Origin: Brevundimonas sp.
GTDB taxonomy: Bacteria; Pseudomonadota; Alphaproteobacteria; Caulobacterales; Caulobacteraceae
DNA: 39,081 nucleotides
Assembly: GCF_016463295.1 (NCBI RefSeq)
Contig: NZ_JAEMRO010000014.1
Location: forward strand, 1 to 39,081
Direction of reading: 5' to 3'
Shown: positions 21,968 through 30,162 of the stretch, piece by piece
How the letters are laid out: each line of letters begins with the position of its first letter
Position numbering within the stretch: position 1 is the first letter of the stretch
Translations under genes and position numbers: made by a program
Notes under the pieces: generated by a model
Database searches by the model: none
What the model was told of the DNA's origin: nothing
What the model saw: only the letters and a program-made list of their open reading frames with translations

Positions 21968-23785
21968 ATGGTCGAATCGGACGGGATCGGCAAGGCGCTG
22001 GCGGGCGAACAGCGCCCGGGCGAAGCCGCACAGGCCCTGCGCGCCATCCTGCAGACCCAGTATTTGCGCTATCTGATCATCGCCAGCTGGGCGGTCGGCC
22101 TGTTGCCCGTCGTGGGCGGCGTCAACGCCCTGATTTGGTTCCTGGGAACGGTCGCGGCGGGTGCCTTGCGCGGTCAGGTCGAAAAGGGCGTCAGTTCACG
22201 CGTCGGATCCGGGTGGGGCATGGTCTTCCCGCTTGTGGCGACGGCGACGACGGCGGCCTGGGCCGTGGCACCGCTGATGGCCTGGTTCTCGGGCCATCCC
22301 TTCGGCCATCCCCTGGCCATGGCGCTTCTGATTTCCGGCTATGTGCTGGTGTTCGCCCAGCTTCGCAGTTCGCCGCGCCAGGCCTTGGTCATCTCGTCGC
22401 CCTATGGTGTCGCGGCCCTGATCATCCTCGCCTCGCTGTGGGGGTCATCCTTGTTCTGGGCTTTTCTGGCCGTGGTGCCGTTCACGGCCGCGGGCCTGTT
22501 CGTTCTGGTGACCATGACCATGCTGCGCGAGGACCGCATCACGGCCTTCCAGGAGCATCAGGCGCATCTGATCGAGGAGCTGGAGGCCGCGCGGGACAGG
22601 GCCAATGCGGCCAGCGACGCCAAGTCCAACTTCCTGGGCGTGATCTCGCACGAGCTGCGGACGCCGATGAACGGCGTGCTGGGCGCGGCCCAGCTGCTGG
22701 CCTCGACCCGGCTGGAGACCAGCCAGAGGGAATATCTGTCGATCATCCGAAACTCGGGCGACAACCTGCTAAGCCTGCTGAACGACATTCTGGACATGAC
22801 CAAGATCGAGGCGGGTCGGATGACCTTCGAGGTCGTGGATGTCCACAGCGACGATATGCACCGCCGGGCCGCCGGTCCGTTCCAGGCCCAGGCCGAGGCC
22901 AAGGGTCTCACGTTCGTGTCGCGGTTCGAGGGCGAGGTGCCGGCCATCGTGCGCGGCGACCCGCTGCGGGTCTGCCAGGTCCTGCACAATCTGTTGTCCA
23001 ATGCCGTCAAGTTCACCGATGCGGGCGAAGTCGTCTTCCTGGCCAAGTGCACGCGGCTGTCGGACGACCGCGTGCGGTTCGACTTCTCCGTGACCGATTC
23101 CGGAGCGGGCATTGCGCCGGCCGATCTGGAGCGCCTGTTCCAGCCTTTCACCCAGGTCGATGCGTCGTCGACGCGCCGGTTCGGTGGCACGGGTCTGGGC
23201 CTGACCATCGCCAAGCGTATGGCCAACATCATGCACGGCGACATCCATGTGGAATCGACCCTGGGCAAGGGTTCGACCTTCACATTTACCGTCGAGGCCC
23301 AGGTGGTCGCCTGGACGACGGAAACGGCGGCGGAGCCGATCCACGCCAATGTCGAGGGCGGCGGTGCCCTGAATGTCCTGATCGTCGAGGATCATCCGGT
23401 CAATCGCATGATCCTGGAGGCCTGGATGGGGTCTGCCGGGCATGTGTCATCCACCGCTGAGAACGGTCAGATTGCCGTCGAGGTGGCCGGTCGCGAGCGG
23501 TTCGATCTGATCGTCATGGACGTCAACATGCCGGTCATGGACGGTTTGACGGCAACGCGGGCCATACGCGATACGGCCGGTCCCAACGCCGAAACGCCGA
23601 TCGTGGTGCTGTCAGCCTCGGCGCGGCGCGAGGACCATCAGGCCGGGCTGGATGCGGGCGCAGACGCCTATCTGAACAAGCCCATCGACTTCGCCGCCCT
23701 GGCGCGCGTGATGAACCAGGTCGGCGGGGGCAGGGCGAGCGTGCGCCGCCTGGAAGATAGCGGCGAGATCTCGGTCGCCGCATGA
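21968..23785 (+). CDS. Hybrid sensor histidine kinase/response regulator (first of two)
   Basis: A 605-residue membrane kinase. Several hydrophobic helices span about 30-190, with no periplasmic sensor domain. A short coiled coil leads to the HisKA domain with His228 in SHELRTPMNG. The ATPase domain has its N box (LLSNAVKFT), DSGAGI and GGTGLGL. The C-terminal receiver has the phospho-acceptor Asp518 in VMDVNMPVMDG and Lys in LNKPID. It autophosphorylates and passes phosphate to its own receiver. No output domain or dedicated phosphotransferase lies nearby. An upstream GTG at 21950 is possible. The second kinase at 26208 has the same layout and similar sequence. Confidence 0.92.
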   Translation: MVESDGIGKALAGEQRPGEAAQALRAILQTQYLRYLIIASWAVGLLPVVGGVNALIWFLGTVAAGALRGQVEKGVSSRVGSGWGMVFPLVATATTAAWAVAPLMAWFSGHPFGHPLAMALLISGYVLVFAQLRSSPRQALVISSPYGVAALIILASLWGSSLFWAFLAVVPFTAAGLFVLVTMTMLREDRITAFQEHQAHLIEELEAARDRANAASDAKSNFLGVISHELRTPMNGVLGAAQLLASTRLETSQREYLSIIRNSGDNLLSLLNDILDMTKIEAGRMTFEVVDVHSDDMHRRAAGPFQAQAEAKGLTFVSRFEGEVPAIVRGDPLRVCQVLHNLLSNAVKFTDAGEVVFLAKCTRLSDDRVRFDFSVTDSGAGIAPADLERLFQPFTQVDASSTRRFGGTGLGLTIAKRMANIMHGDIHVESTLGKGSTFTFTVEAQVVAWTTETAAEPIHANVEGGGALNVLIVEDHPVNRMILEAWMGSAGHVSSTAENGQIAVEVAGRERFDLIVMDVNMPVMDGLTATRAIRDTAGPNAETPIVVLSASARREDHQAGLDAGADAYLNKPIDFAALARVMNQVGGGRASVRRLEDSGEISVAA

Positions 23786-23879
23786 ACGGGGCCTGAGCCG
23801 GGTCGTTCAGGCGGGCCTCAGAGGCGGTGGCGCAAGGTGGGCTCAAGTCGAAATGGTTCGACCGCCTAAGGAGCCCACC

Positions 23880-24350
23880 ATGAACAAGATCCTCACCGCT
23901 ACGCTGGCTGCCGTGATCGCCGGCTCGACCATGGGCGTCGCCACCGCCGCCGACGCCCAGTCCCGCAACGACCGTCAGGACCGTCGCGAGCAACGCGAAG
24001 ACCGTCGTGACGACCGCCAGGACCGCCGTGAATTCCGTCAGGACCAACGCCAGGACCGTCAGGAGTTCCGTCAGGACCAGCGCCAGTACGCCCGCTGGCA
24101 GCAGGCCCAGCGCCGTTACAATGCGCCCCGCTACGTCGCCCCGCGCGGCTATGCGGCTCGCCAGTGGTCTTATGGCCAGCGGATGCCTTCGTATTACCGC
24201 ACCAACGCTTATGTGGTGAACGACTACGGCCGCTATGGCCTGCGTCAGCCGCCCCGTGGCTACCACTATGTCCGCAGCGGCAATGACGTCGTTCTGACCG
24301 CCGTCGCGACGGGTCTGATCACCGCCGTGATCGCCGGCCTGTTCAACTAA
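23880..24350 (+). CDS. RcnB family periplasmic protein with Arg/Gln/Asp-rich repeats
   Basis: A 156-residue exported protein. A clear signal peptide (1-26, ending ATAADAQ) is followed by about 45 residues made of Arg, Gln, Asp and Glu repeats (EFRQDQRQDRQ units). The C-terminal RcnB-like region has PPRGYHYVRSGNDVVLTAVATGLI. RcnB in Escherichia coli is a periplasmic protein in nickel/cobalt homeostasis, but most family members, including this one, are uncharacterised. AAGGAG precedes the ATG. It sits alone between two kinases and is followed by a strong terminator. Confidence 0.85.
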   Translation: MNKILTATLAAVIAGSTMGVATAADAQSRNDRQDRREQREDRRDDRQDRREFRQDQRQDRQEFRQDQRQYARWQQAQRRYNAPRYVAPRGYAARQWSYGQRMPSYYRTNAYVVNDYGRYGLRQPPRGYHYVRSGNDVVLTAVATGLITAVIAGLFN

Positions 24351-24371
24351 GGCCGACCGCGACCGAGACTG

Positions 24372-24401
24372 CGCCCCGGAAGGAGACTTCCGGGGCGTTT
24401 T
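24372..24401 (+). terminator. Terminator of the RcnB-like gene
   Basis: An 11-bp perfect stem, CGCCCCGGAAG against CTTCCGGGGCG, with loop GAGA and four T. It lies 21 bases after the stop codon. Confidence 0.93.
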
Positions 24402-24437
24402 CGCGTTTGGTGCTCATCTGCCGCCGAACGGAACCGC

Positions 24438-26138
24438 ATGCGCGCCTTTGCCGAACTTCTGGACCGTCTGTCGCTGACGGCATCGCGCAACGCCAAGCTG
24501 GTGCTGGTGCGCGACTATCTGAGGGCGACGCCGGATCCGGATCGGGGCTGGGCATTGGCGGCCCTGACCGGCGATCTGACGTTCGATGCCGCCAAGCCGG
24601 CTATGATCCGCAAGGCGACGGAGGCGCGGGTCGATCCGGTGCTGTTCGGCTGGTCCTATGACTATGTCGGCGACCTGGCCGAGACGGTGGCGCTGATCTG
24701 GCCGGTCGATCCCGCACACCGGCCCAATCGCGAGCCGGAGCTTTCGGAGGTCGTCGAGGCATTGCGTCAGGCATCACGAACCGAGGTGCGGCCGCTGCTG
24801 GAGGGGTGGCTGGATGCGCTGGAGCCCAAGGGGCGCTGGGCGCTGTTGAAACTGATGACCGGCGCGTTGCGGGTCGGGCTGTCGGCCCGGTTGGCCAAGA
24901 CGGCGGTGGCGATGATGCGACCGACTGAGGTGGATGCGCCGCCTGCTCCTGAGGGCGGGGAGGGCAGCGTGGCGCTGGAGCCGGTGACGGCATCCGACAT
25001 CGAGGAAATCTGGCACGCGCTCAGCCCGCCCTATGACGATCTATTCGCCTGGCTGGAGGGGCGCAGCGAGCGGCCCAGCGGCGATGCGCCGGGGCGGTTC
25101 CGACCGGTCATGCTGTCGGTTGCCATCGACGAGACCGTGGATTTCGAGCGGCTGAACCCCGCCGACTATGTCGCGGAATGGAAATGGGACGGCATCCGCG
25201 TGCAGGCGGTGCGCGAGCAGGGCGTGCAGAAGCTGTATTCCCGGACGGGCGACGAGATATCCGCCGCCTTTCCCGATGTGATGGCCGGGCTGTCCTTCGA
25301 AGGGGCCATCGACGGGGAGCTGGTGGTCTGGCGAGCCAATCCTGAAGGAGGGGGCCAGGTCGCGGCGTTCGGCGATCTGCAGCAGCGGCTGAACCGCAAG
25401 ACGGCGGATGCGGCCATGCTGGAAAAGTTCCCGGCCGCCATCGTGGCCTATGACCTGCTGGCCGAAGAGGGGGAGGACGTGCGCGGCCTGACCCTGGCCG
25501 AGCGTCGGCCCCGGCTGGAAGCCTTGGTGGCGCGAAACGGGGCGGGGACGCTGCATCTGTCGCCCTTGGTGGAATTCGAAGACTGGGAGGCGCTGGTGCC
25601 GTTGCGGCTCGATCCGCCGGTCGGGGCGGCGGCCGAGGGGCTGATGCTCAAACGCAAAGATAGCGTCTATGTCGGCGGAAGACCCAAGGGGCCGTGGTTC
25701 AAATGGAAGCGCGATCCGCATGTGATCGACGCAGTGCTGATGTACGCCCAGCGCGGGCACGGCAAACGCTCCAGCTTCTATTCCGATTACACCTTCGGCG
25801 TCTGGACAGAGGAGGGGACGCTGACCCCGGTCGGCAAGGCCTATTTCGGCTTCACCGACGAGGAGCTGAAGCAGATCGACAAGTTCGTGCGTGACAACAC
25901 GGTCGATCGGTTCGGCCCGGTTCGGTCGGTCAAGGCCGAGCCGGATTTCGGCCTGGTACTGGAAATCGCCTTCGAGGGGCTGAACCGGTCGACGCGGCAC
26001 AAGTCGGGCGTGGCCATGCGGTTTCCGCGCGTCAGCCGCATCCGCTGGGACAAGCCGGCGCGGGAGGCCAATACCCAGGCCGATGTCATGAACCTGCTGG
26101 AGTCGCTGGAGCGCAGCGGTGGAAGACTGATCCGGTAA
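24438..26138 (+). CDS. ATP-dependent DNA ligase (LigB/LigC type)
   Basis: A 566-residue ligase that seals nicked DNA using ATP. An alpha-helical DNA-binding domain (1-200) precedes the nucleotidyltransferase core. Motif I, with AMP-acceptor Lys249, is in EWKWDGIR. Motif III-type GELVVW, GLMLKRKDSVYVGG and the WFKWKRD motif V follow. The oligonucleotide-binding domain ends the protein. Housekeeping replication uses an NAD-dependent ligase, so this is an accessory repair enzyme. Relatives often lie with a metallo-exonuclease and a Lhr-like helicase in a DNA-damage operon; neither is present here. GGA lies 6 bases before the ATG. Confidence 0.93.
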   Translation: MRAFAELLDRLSLTASRNAKLVLVRDYLRATPDPDRGWALAALTGDLTFDAAKPAMIRKATEARVDPVLFGWSYDYVGDLAETVALIWPVDPAHRPNREPELSEVVEALRQASRTEVRPLLEGWLDALEPKGRWALLKLMTGALRVGLSARLAKTAVAMMRPTEVDAPPAPEGGEGSVALEPVTASDIEEIWHALSPPYDDLFAWLEGRSERPSGDAPGRFRPVMLSVAIDETVDFERLNPADYVAEWKWDGIRVQAVREQGVQKLYSRTGDEISAAFPDVMAGLSFEGAIDGELVVWRANPEGGGQVAAFGDLQQRLNRKTADAAMLEKFPAAIVAYDLLAEEGEDVRGLTLAERRPRLEALVARNGAGTLHLSPLVEFEDWEALVPLRLDPPVGAAAEGLMLKRKDSVYVGGRPKGPWFKWKRDPHVIDAVLMYAQRGHGKRSSFYSDYTFGVWTEEGTLTPVGKAYFGFTDEELKQIDKFVRDNTVDRFGPVRSVKAEPDFGLVLEIAFEGLNRSTRHKSGVAMRFPRVSRIRWDKPAREANTQADVMNLLESLERSGGRLIR

Positions 26139-26207
26139 CCAACTTGCTTAGTGGGCCTGAAACACGAGGTGGGCTATCGGAAATCAGGATTGGAGCGTTG
26201 ACTGCAG

Positions 26208-28022
26208 GTGTTGAGAGTGCCCGATCTGTCCTTTCTGGCCAAACCGCCGCCGCTCCGGCTGGGCGTCGACATGCCGGATCGCTATCGCATCACCCTGGCG
26301 ACCATGATCACCGAGCCCTGGCTTCTGTTCGGAGCCTGGGCGGCCGGGGGGCTGGTGCTGGCCTTGCTGGGCTTCTGGCAGATTGCGCTTGTGACGAGCG
26401 GGATTGGTGCCCTCGCGGACATGGTGATCCAGCGACGACTGCGTCGCCTGTGGCGTGCGGGAGCCGTCGATCCGCGTCGAGGCATTCAGGGCCTGATGCC
26501 GATCGTCGCCCTGAGGTTCAGCCTGGGCGTCGCCGGTTCGATCGCAGCCTCGGTCACGGCCCACAGCCCGGCGCTGATGGCTGTCGTCATGATGCTGCAA
26601 GCCTGGTCGATCTGTGTGGCCATGGCCCAGTTCAATGCCGTGCCGCGCCTGTACATCACCGCGGTCATGCCGCCGCTGGTCGCGGTAGGCGTGGCGTTCT
26701 GGCCCTATGTCCTGACCGCGGCGGGGCCTGCGCTGGTGGGCTCGATGCTGCTGCTGGTCGGAATACTGGTGGTGATCGGGCGACAGGCCGGCGAGGTCTG
26801 GAGCGCCTGGAGCGAGTCCTGCGCCGAGAATACCCGGCTGATCGACGAGCTGAGGGCCGCGCGGGTCGCCGCCGACGCGGCGTCGCAGGCCAAGTCGACC
26901 TTCCTGGCGACCATGAGCCATGAGGTGCGCACGCCGCTGAACGGCATACTGGGCATGACGCAGCTGATGGCCATGAACCCGCTGGACAAGACGCAGCGCG
27001 AGCGGGTCGAGGTGATCCGCCGGTCGGGGGAGACGCTGCTGGGCACGCTGAATGCCGTGCTGGACCTGTCCCGGATCGAGGCCGGACGGCTGGAGCTGAC
27101 GGACGGCGTCGTCCATCCCGCCCAGATCGCGGCCGACAGCGTCAGCACCTTTGCCGCCTCGGCCGGGTTGAAGGGGCTGTCTCTGACGTCTTCGGCCGGG
27201 CCGGAGGTGGCGGGCGGCTTTCGCGGCGACCCGGTCCGGCTGCGTCAGGTCATCGACAATCTGGTGGGCAATGCCATCAAGTTCACGGCGGACGGCAGTG
27301 TGCATCTGTCGGTCGCGCTTCAGGACGGCCAACTGGTGTTCGAGGTTCGGGACACCGGACCGGGCATTGCGCCGGAGGATCTGTCGCGAATCTTCAGCCC
27401 CTTCGAACAGGCCGACGGCTCGCACCGGCGGGCGCATGAGGGATCAGGTCTGGGTCTGGCCATCTGTCGCCAGCTGGCGGAGCTGATGAAGGGTCGGCTG
27501 GAGGCCGAGAGCGTGATGGGGCGGGGCAGCGTCTTCCGACTGACCGTGCCTGCCGAAGCGGCTGAGGCGACCCCGGCTCAGAACGCGCAACCTGTCAACG
27601 ATGCGCTGGACAGCTTTTCTGTCCTTGTGGCCGAGGACAATGAGACGAACCGGACGGTGATCCGCAGCCTTCTGGAGCATCTGGGGGCTCAGCCGCATCT
27701 GGTTGAGAACGGTCGCCAGGCGATCGAGGCGCTGGGCCTGCGCCCGTTCCACCTGATCCTGATGGATGTCCAGATGCCTGTGATGGATGGGCTGGAGGCC
27801 ACGCGGGCCATCCGCCGGGGCGACGCAGGGTGGGCGGGGGTCGAGGTGCCGATCATCGGCCTGACCGGCAATGCCATGGACCATCAGGTGGCCGAATGTC
27901 TGGCGGCAGGCATGACGTCGGTCGTGCCCAAGCCGATCGAACTGCCGGTGCTGGTCGCGGCCATCAATGCGGCGCTGGTCGAGACGGAAAGCGCGCCACG
28001 CCGGGCAGGTTCGGGGTTCTAA
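26208..28022 (+). CDS. Hybrid sensor histidine kinase/response regulator (second of two)
   Basis: A membrane kinase of about 604 residues. It has six or so hydrophobic segments (30-195), a short helical linker, HisKA with His238 in SHEVRTPLNG, an ATPase domain (LVGNAIKFT, DTGPGI, GSGLGL), and a C-terminal receiver with Asp520 in LMDVQMPVMDG. Order and spacing equal those of the kinase at 21968, and the catalytic parts are visibly similar, suggesting a duplication or related pair. The start is uncertain: GTG 26208, TTG 26211 and GTG 26217 are all in frame. No separate regulator lies next to it; mscS follows 28 bases later. Confidence 0.9.
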   Translation: MLRVPDLSFLAKPPPLRLGVDMPDRYRITLATMITEPWLLFGAWAAGGLVLALLGFWQIALVTSGIGALADMVIQRRLRRLWRAGAVDPRRGIQGLMPIVALRFSLGVAGSIAASVTAHSPALMAVVMMLQAWSICVAMAQFNAVPRLYITAVMPPLVAVGVAFWPYVLTAAGPALVGSMLLLVGILVVIGRQAGEVWSAWSESCAENTRLIDELRAARVAADAASQAKSTFLATMSHEVRTPLNGILGMTQLMAMNPLDKTQRERVEVIRRSGETLLGTLNAVLDLSRIEAGRLELTDGVVHPAQIAADSVSTFAASAGLKGLSLTSSAGPEVAGGFRGDPVRLRQVIDNLVGNAIKFTADGSVHLSVALQDGQLVFEVRDTGPGIAPEDLSRIFSPFEQADGSHRRAHEGSGLGLAICRQLAELMKGRLEAESVMGRGSVFRLTVPAEAAEATPAQNAQPVNDALDSFSVLVAEDNETNRTVIRSLLEHLGAQPHLVENGRQAIEALGLRPFHLILMDVQMPVMDGLEATRAIRRGDAGWAGVEVPIIGLTGNAMDHQVAECLAAGMTSVVPKPIELPVLVAAINAALVETESAPRRAGSGF

Positions 28023-28050
28023 TCCGCGAGACAGGCGTTAAACCCGCCGC

Positions 28051-29037
28051 ATGCTGTCTACATCCCTGACCGAAACCGTGACCCAGGCCGTCGCCGCCGG
28101 CGAGAAGGCTGTCGCTGTCGATACCGCCATGATCGCCAAGCTGACTGACATGGCGGGCGACTTTGCGATCAATCTGTCCGTCGCCCTGCTGATTCTGGCC
28201 GCGACGGTGGTCGCCGCGAAATGGGCGGCGCGCGCTACGCGGAAGGCCCTGGGGCGTCTGCGAGGGTTCCGGCACGATCCGACGGTGCTAAGCTTTGCCG
28301 TGCAGGTGGTGCGGGTCCTGGTCTATGTGATCGGCTTCATCGCCGTGTTGCAGCGGCTGGGGGTGCAGACGACCTCGATCATCGCGGTGCTGGGGGCGGC
28401 GTCCCTGGCGGTCGGCCTGGCCCTGCAGGGGACGCTGTCCAATGTGGCGGCGGGGGTGATGCTGCTGGTGCTGAGGCCGTATCGCGTCGGCGATCTGATC
28501 GACATCAATGGCAATGTCGGCAAGGTGACGCGGCTGGACCTGTTTTTCACCCAGATGTCGGACGCCAACAACGTCAAGATCGTGGTGCCCAACAGCAAGG
28601 TCTTCTCCGACACCATGCTGAACCTGTCGGGCCAGCAGACACGACGGATCGAACTGAAGATCGGTGTCGGCTATGGGGCCAACCTCAGCCACGCGCGTGA
28701 CGTCCTGACGGCGGCGGCGGCGGCGCATGAACATGTACTGGCCGACCCTGCGCCCTGGGCCGGGGTGACCAATCTGCTGGACAGTTCGGTCGAGGTCAGC
28801 CTGCATGCCTGGACCAAGTCGGAGGACTACTGGCAGACCAAGGCCGACGTGTTTCAGGCGGCCAAGGAGGCGCTGGACGCCGCCAGCATCGAAATCCCGT
28901 TCCCGCATCAGGTCGCCGTGCCTTACGGCGATGCCGAGGCCGCCATGACCATTCTGGCTGTGCGCGACGCGACGACGGACCGGCCCGACGGCCATGCCAG
29001 CCCCGGCGACGCCCATCAGGACAGCGGAGAGGCCTGA
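28051..29037 (+). CDS. Small-conductance mechanosensitive channel (MscS family)
   Basis: A 328-residue inner-membrane channel that opens under membrane tension to release solutes on osmotic downshock. Transmembrane helices lie at about 38-58, 82-103 and 108-140. The third is the pore-lining helix, with the Gly/Ala-rich GAASLAVGLALQGTLSNVAAG pattern. The beta domain follows (RPYRVGDLIDINGNVGKV, then VVPNSKVFSDTMLNLS), then an alpha/beta cytoplasmic cage. The size is close to E. coli MscS plus a 30-residue hydrophilic tail. The next gene begins 3 bases after its stop, so they are co-transcribed. Confidence 0.93.
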   Translation: MLSTSLTETVTQAVAAGEKAVAVDTAMIAKLTDMAGDFAINLSVALLILAATVVAAKWAARATRKALGRLRGFRHDPTVLSFAVQVVRVLVYVIGFIAVLQRLGVQTTSIIAVLGAASLAVGLALQGTLSNVAAGVMLLVLRPYRVGDLIDINGNVGKVTRLDLFFTQMSDANNVKIVVPNSKVFSDTMLNLSGQQTRRIELKIGVGYGANLSHARDVLTAAAAAHEHVLADPAPWAGVTNLLDSSVEVSLHAWTKSEDYWQTKADVFQAAKEALDAASIEIPFPHQVAVPYGDAEAAMTILAVRDATTDRPDGHASPGDAHQDSGEA

Positions 29038-29040
29038 GCC

Positions 29041-30054
29041 ATGCGGTACGACTTCGGCTCGGACAATACGGCGGGCATGGCCCCCTCGGCGCTGAAGGCG
29101 CTGGCTGAGGGCAATGCGGGCCATGCGAAGGCCTACGGCTCCGACGAGATCACGCAGCGGGCCGCGGATCAGATCCGTCAACGGCTGGATGCGGATGCCG
29201 AGGTGAGGTTCGTGTTTTCGGGCACGGCGGCCAATGCCATCGCCCTGTCGATGCTGGCCCAGCCGTACGAGGCCGTGCTGGCGCACCATGCAGCGCATAT
29301 CTGTACGGACGAGACGGGGGCACCGGGGTTTTTCGGCCATGGCGTGGGCCTGATCGGCCTGCCTGGATTTTCGGGAAAGATCGATCCCGTGGCGGTTCAG
29401 GCGGCCTTGGACGAACCGGTCGTCGGCCATCGTCAGCCGGCGGCGGCGCTGAGCGTGACCCAGTGCACGGAATATGGCGCGGTCTATTCCGAGGAGGAAC
29501 TGCGGCATCTGATCGAGCCGGCGAAGCTGCGTGGGTTCGGGGTGCATATGGACGGGGCGCGGCTGGCCAATGCGGCGGTGGGCGGGTTCGACCTGCCGCA
29601 GATCGCGCGTCTCGGTGTCGATATCCTGGTGTTCGGCGGAGCCAAGGCGGGGGCCAACTGCACGGAGGCCATCGTCATGTTCGACAAGTCTCTGGCTCGG
29701 AGGATCGACAACCGGCTGAAGCAGGCGGGACAGACGGCGTCCAAGGCGCGGTTTCTGGCGGCACCCTTTCTGGGTCTGCTGGAAAGCGGGGAGTGGGAGA
29801 CGGGTGCCGCCCATGCCAACCGGATGGCGCAAAGACTGGCCGATGGGATCGAGAGCCGGTCATCCTTCGTGCTGGCCCATCCGGTCGAGGCCAATGCGGT
29901 CTTCGTGCGGATGCCGCCCGAAGCGCACGCACAGCTGAATGCGCTGGGCTGGGCCTGCTATATGTTCGACGACGGCTCGGTGCGGTTCGTCTGCTCCTGG
30001 GCCAGCGAAGAGGGGGCCGTGGACGAACTGATCGCGGCGATCGCGACGCTGTAA
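29041..30054 (+). CDS. PLP-dependent threonine aldolase/beta-eliminating lyase family enzyme
   Basis: A 337-residue fold-type I PLP enzyme resembling low-specificity threonine aldolase, which splits threonine to glycine and acetaldehyde. It starts MRYDFGSDNTAGM. It has FSGTAANAIAL for cofactor phosphate binding, HMDGARLANA with the Asp that contacts the pyridine nitrogen, and Lys202 in FGGAKAG as the likely Schiff-base lysine. The segment around that lysine differs from the usual SxxLSKGxGAP form, so the substrate may differ. It lies just upstream of the EgtB-EgtD fusion, and the last ergothioneine step (EgtE) is a PLP C-S lyase; a role there is speculative. Confidence 0.85.
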   Translation: MRYDFGSDNTAGMAPSALKALAEGNAGHAKAYGSDEITQRAADQIRQRLDADAEVRFVFSGTAANAIALSMLAQPYEAVLAHHAAHICTDETGAPGFFGHGVGLIGLPGFSGKIDPVAVQAALDEPVVGHRQPAAALSVTQCTEYGAVYSEEELRHLIEPAKLRGFGVHMDGARLANAAVGGFDLPQIARLGVDILVFGGAKAGANCTEAIVMFDKSLARRIDNRLKQAGQTASKARFLAAPFLGLLESGEWETGAAHANRMAQRLADGIESRSSFVLAHPVEANAVFVRMPPEAHAQLNALGWACYMFDDGSVRFVCSWASEEGAVDELIAAIATL

Positions 30055-30090
30055 TGGGCTTGCCTGCGGCAAAAGGCTGACTATCTCGCA

Positions 30091-30115
30091 GGAACAAAGG
30101 GTGGCCATCCTCGTT
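30091..30115 (+). promoter_or_regulatory. Predicted EcfG/SigT general stress promoter of the EgtB-EgtD gene
   Basis: GGAAC (30091-30095), 16 bases, then CGTT (30112-30115) is an exact match to the general stress promoter consensus. The expected start near 30122 gives a leader of about 40 bases with a small CTGCCG/CGGCAG hairpin and AAGGGG before the ATG. Confidence 0.75.
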
Positions 30116-30162
30116 CACCGATTGACTGCCGCAACTTTCGGCAGCCCAAGGGGCAAGCGCGT

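Noticed and set aside
24000..24110. Tandem repeats in the RcnB-like gene as a CRISPR-like array
   Set aside because: They are in-frame codon repeats for Arg/Gln/Asp within a secreted protein, with no spacers.
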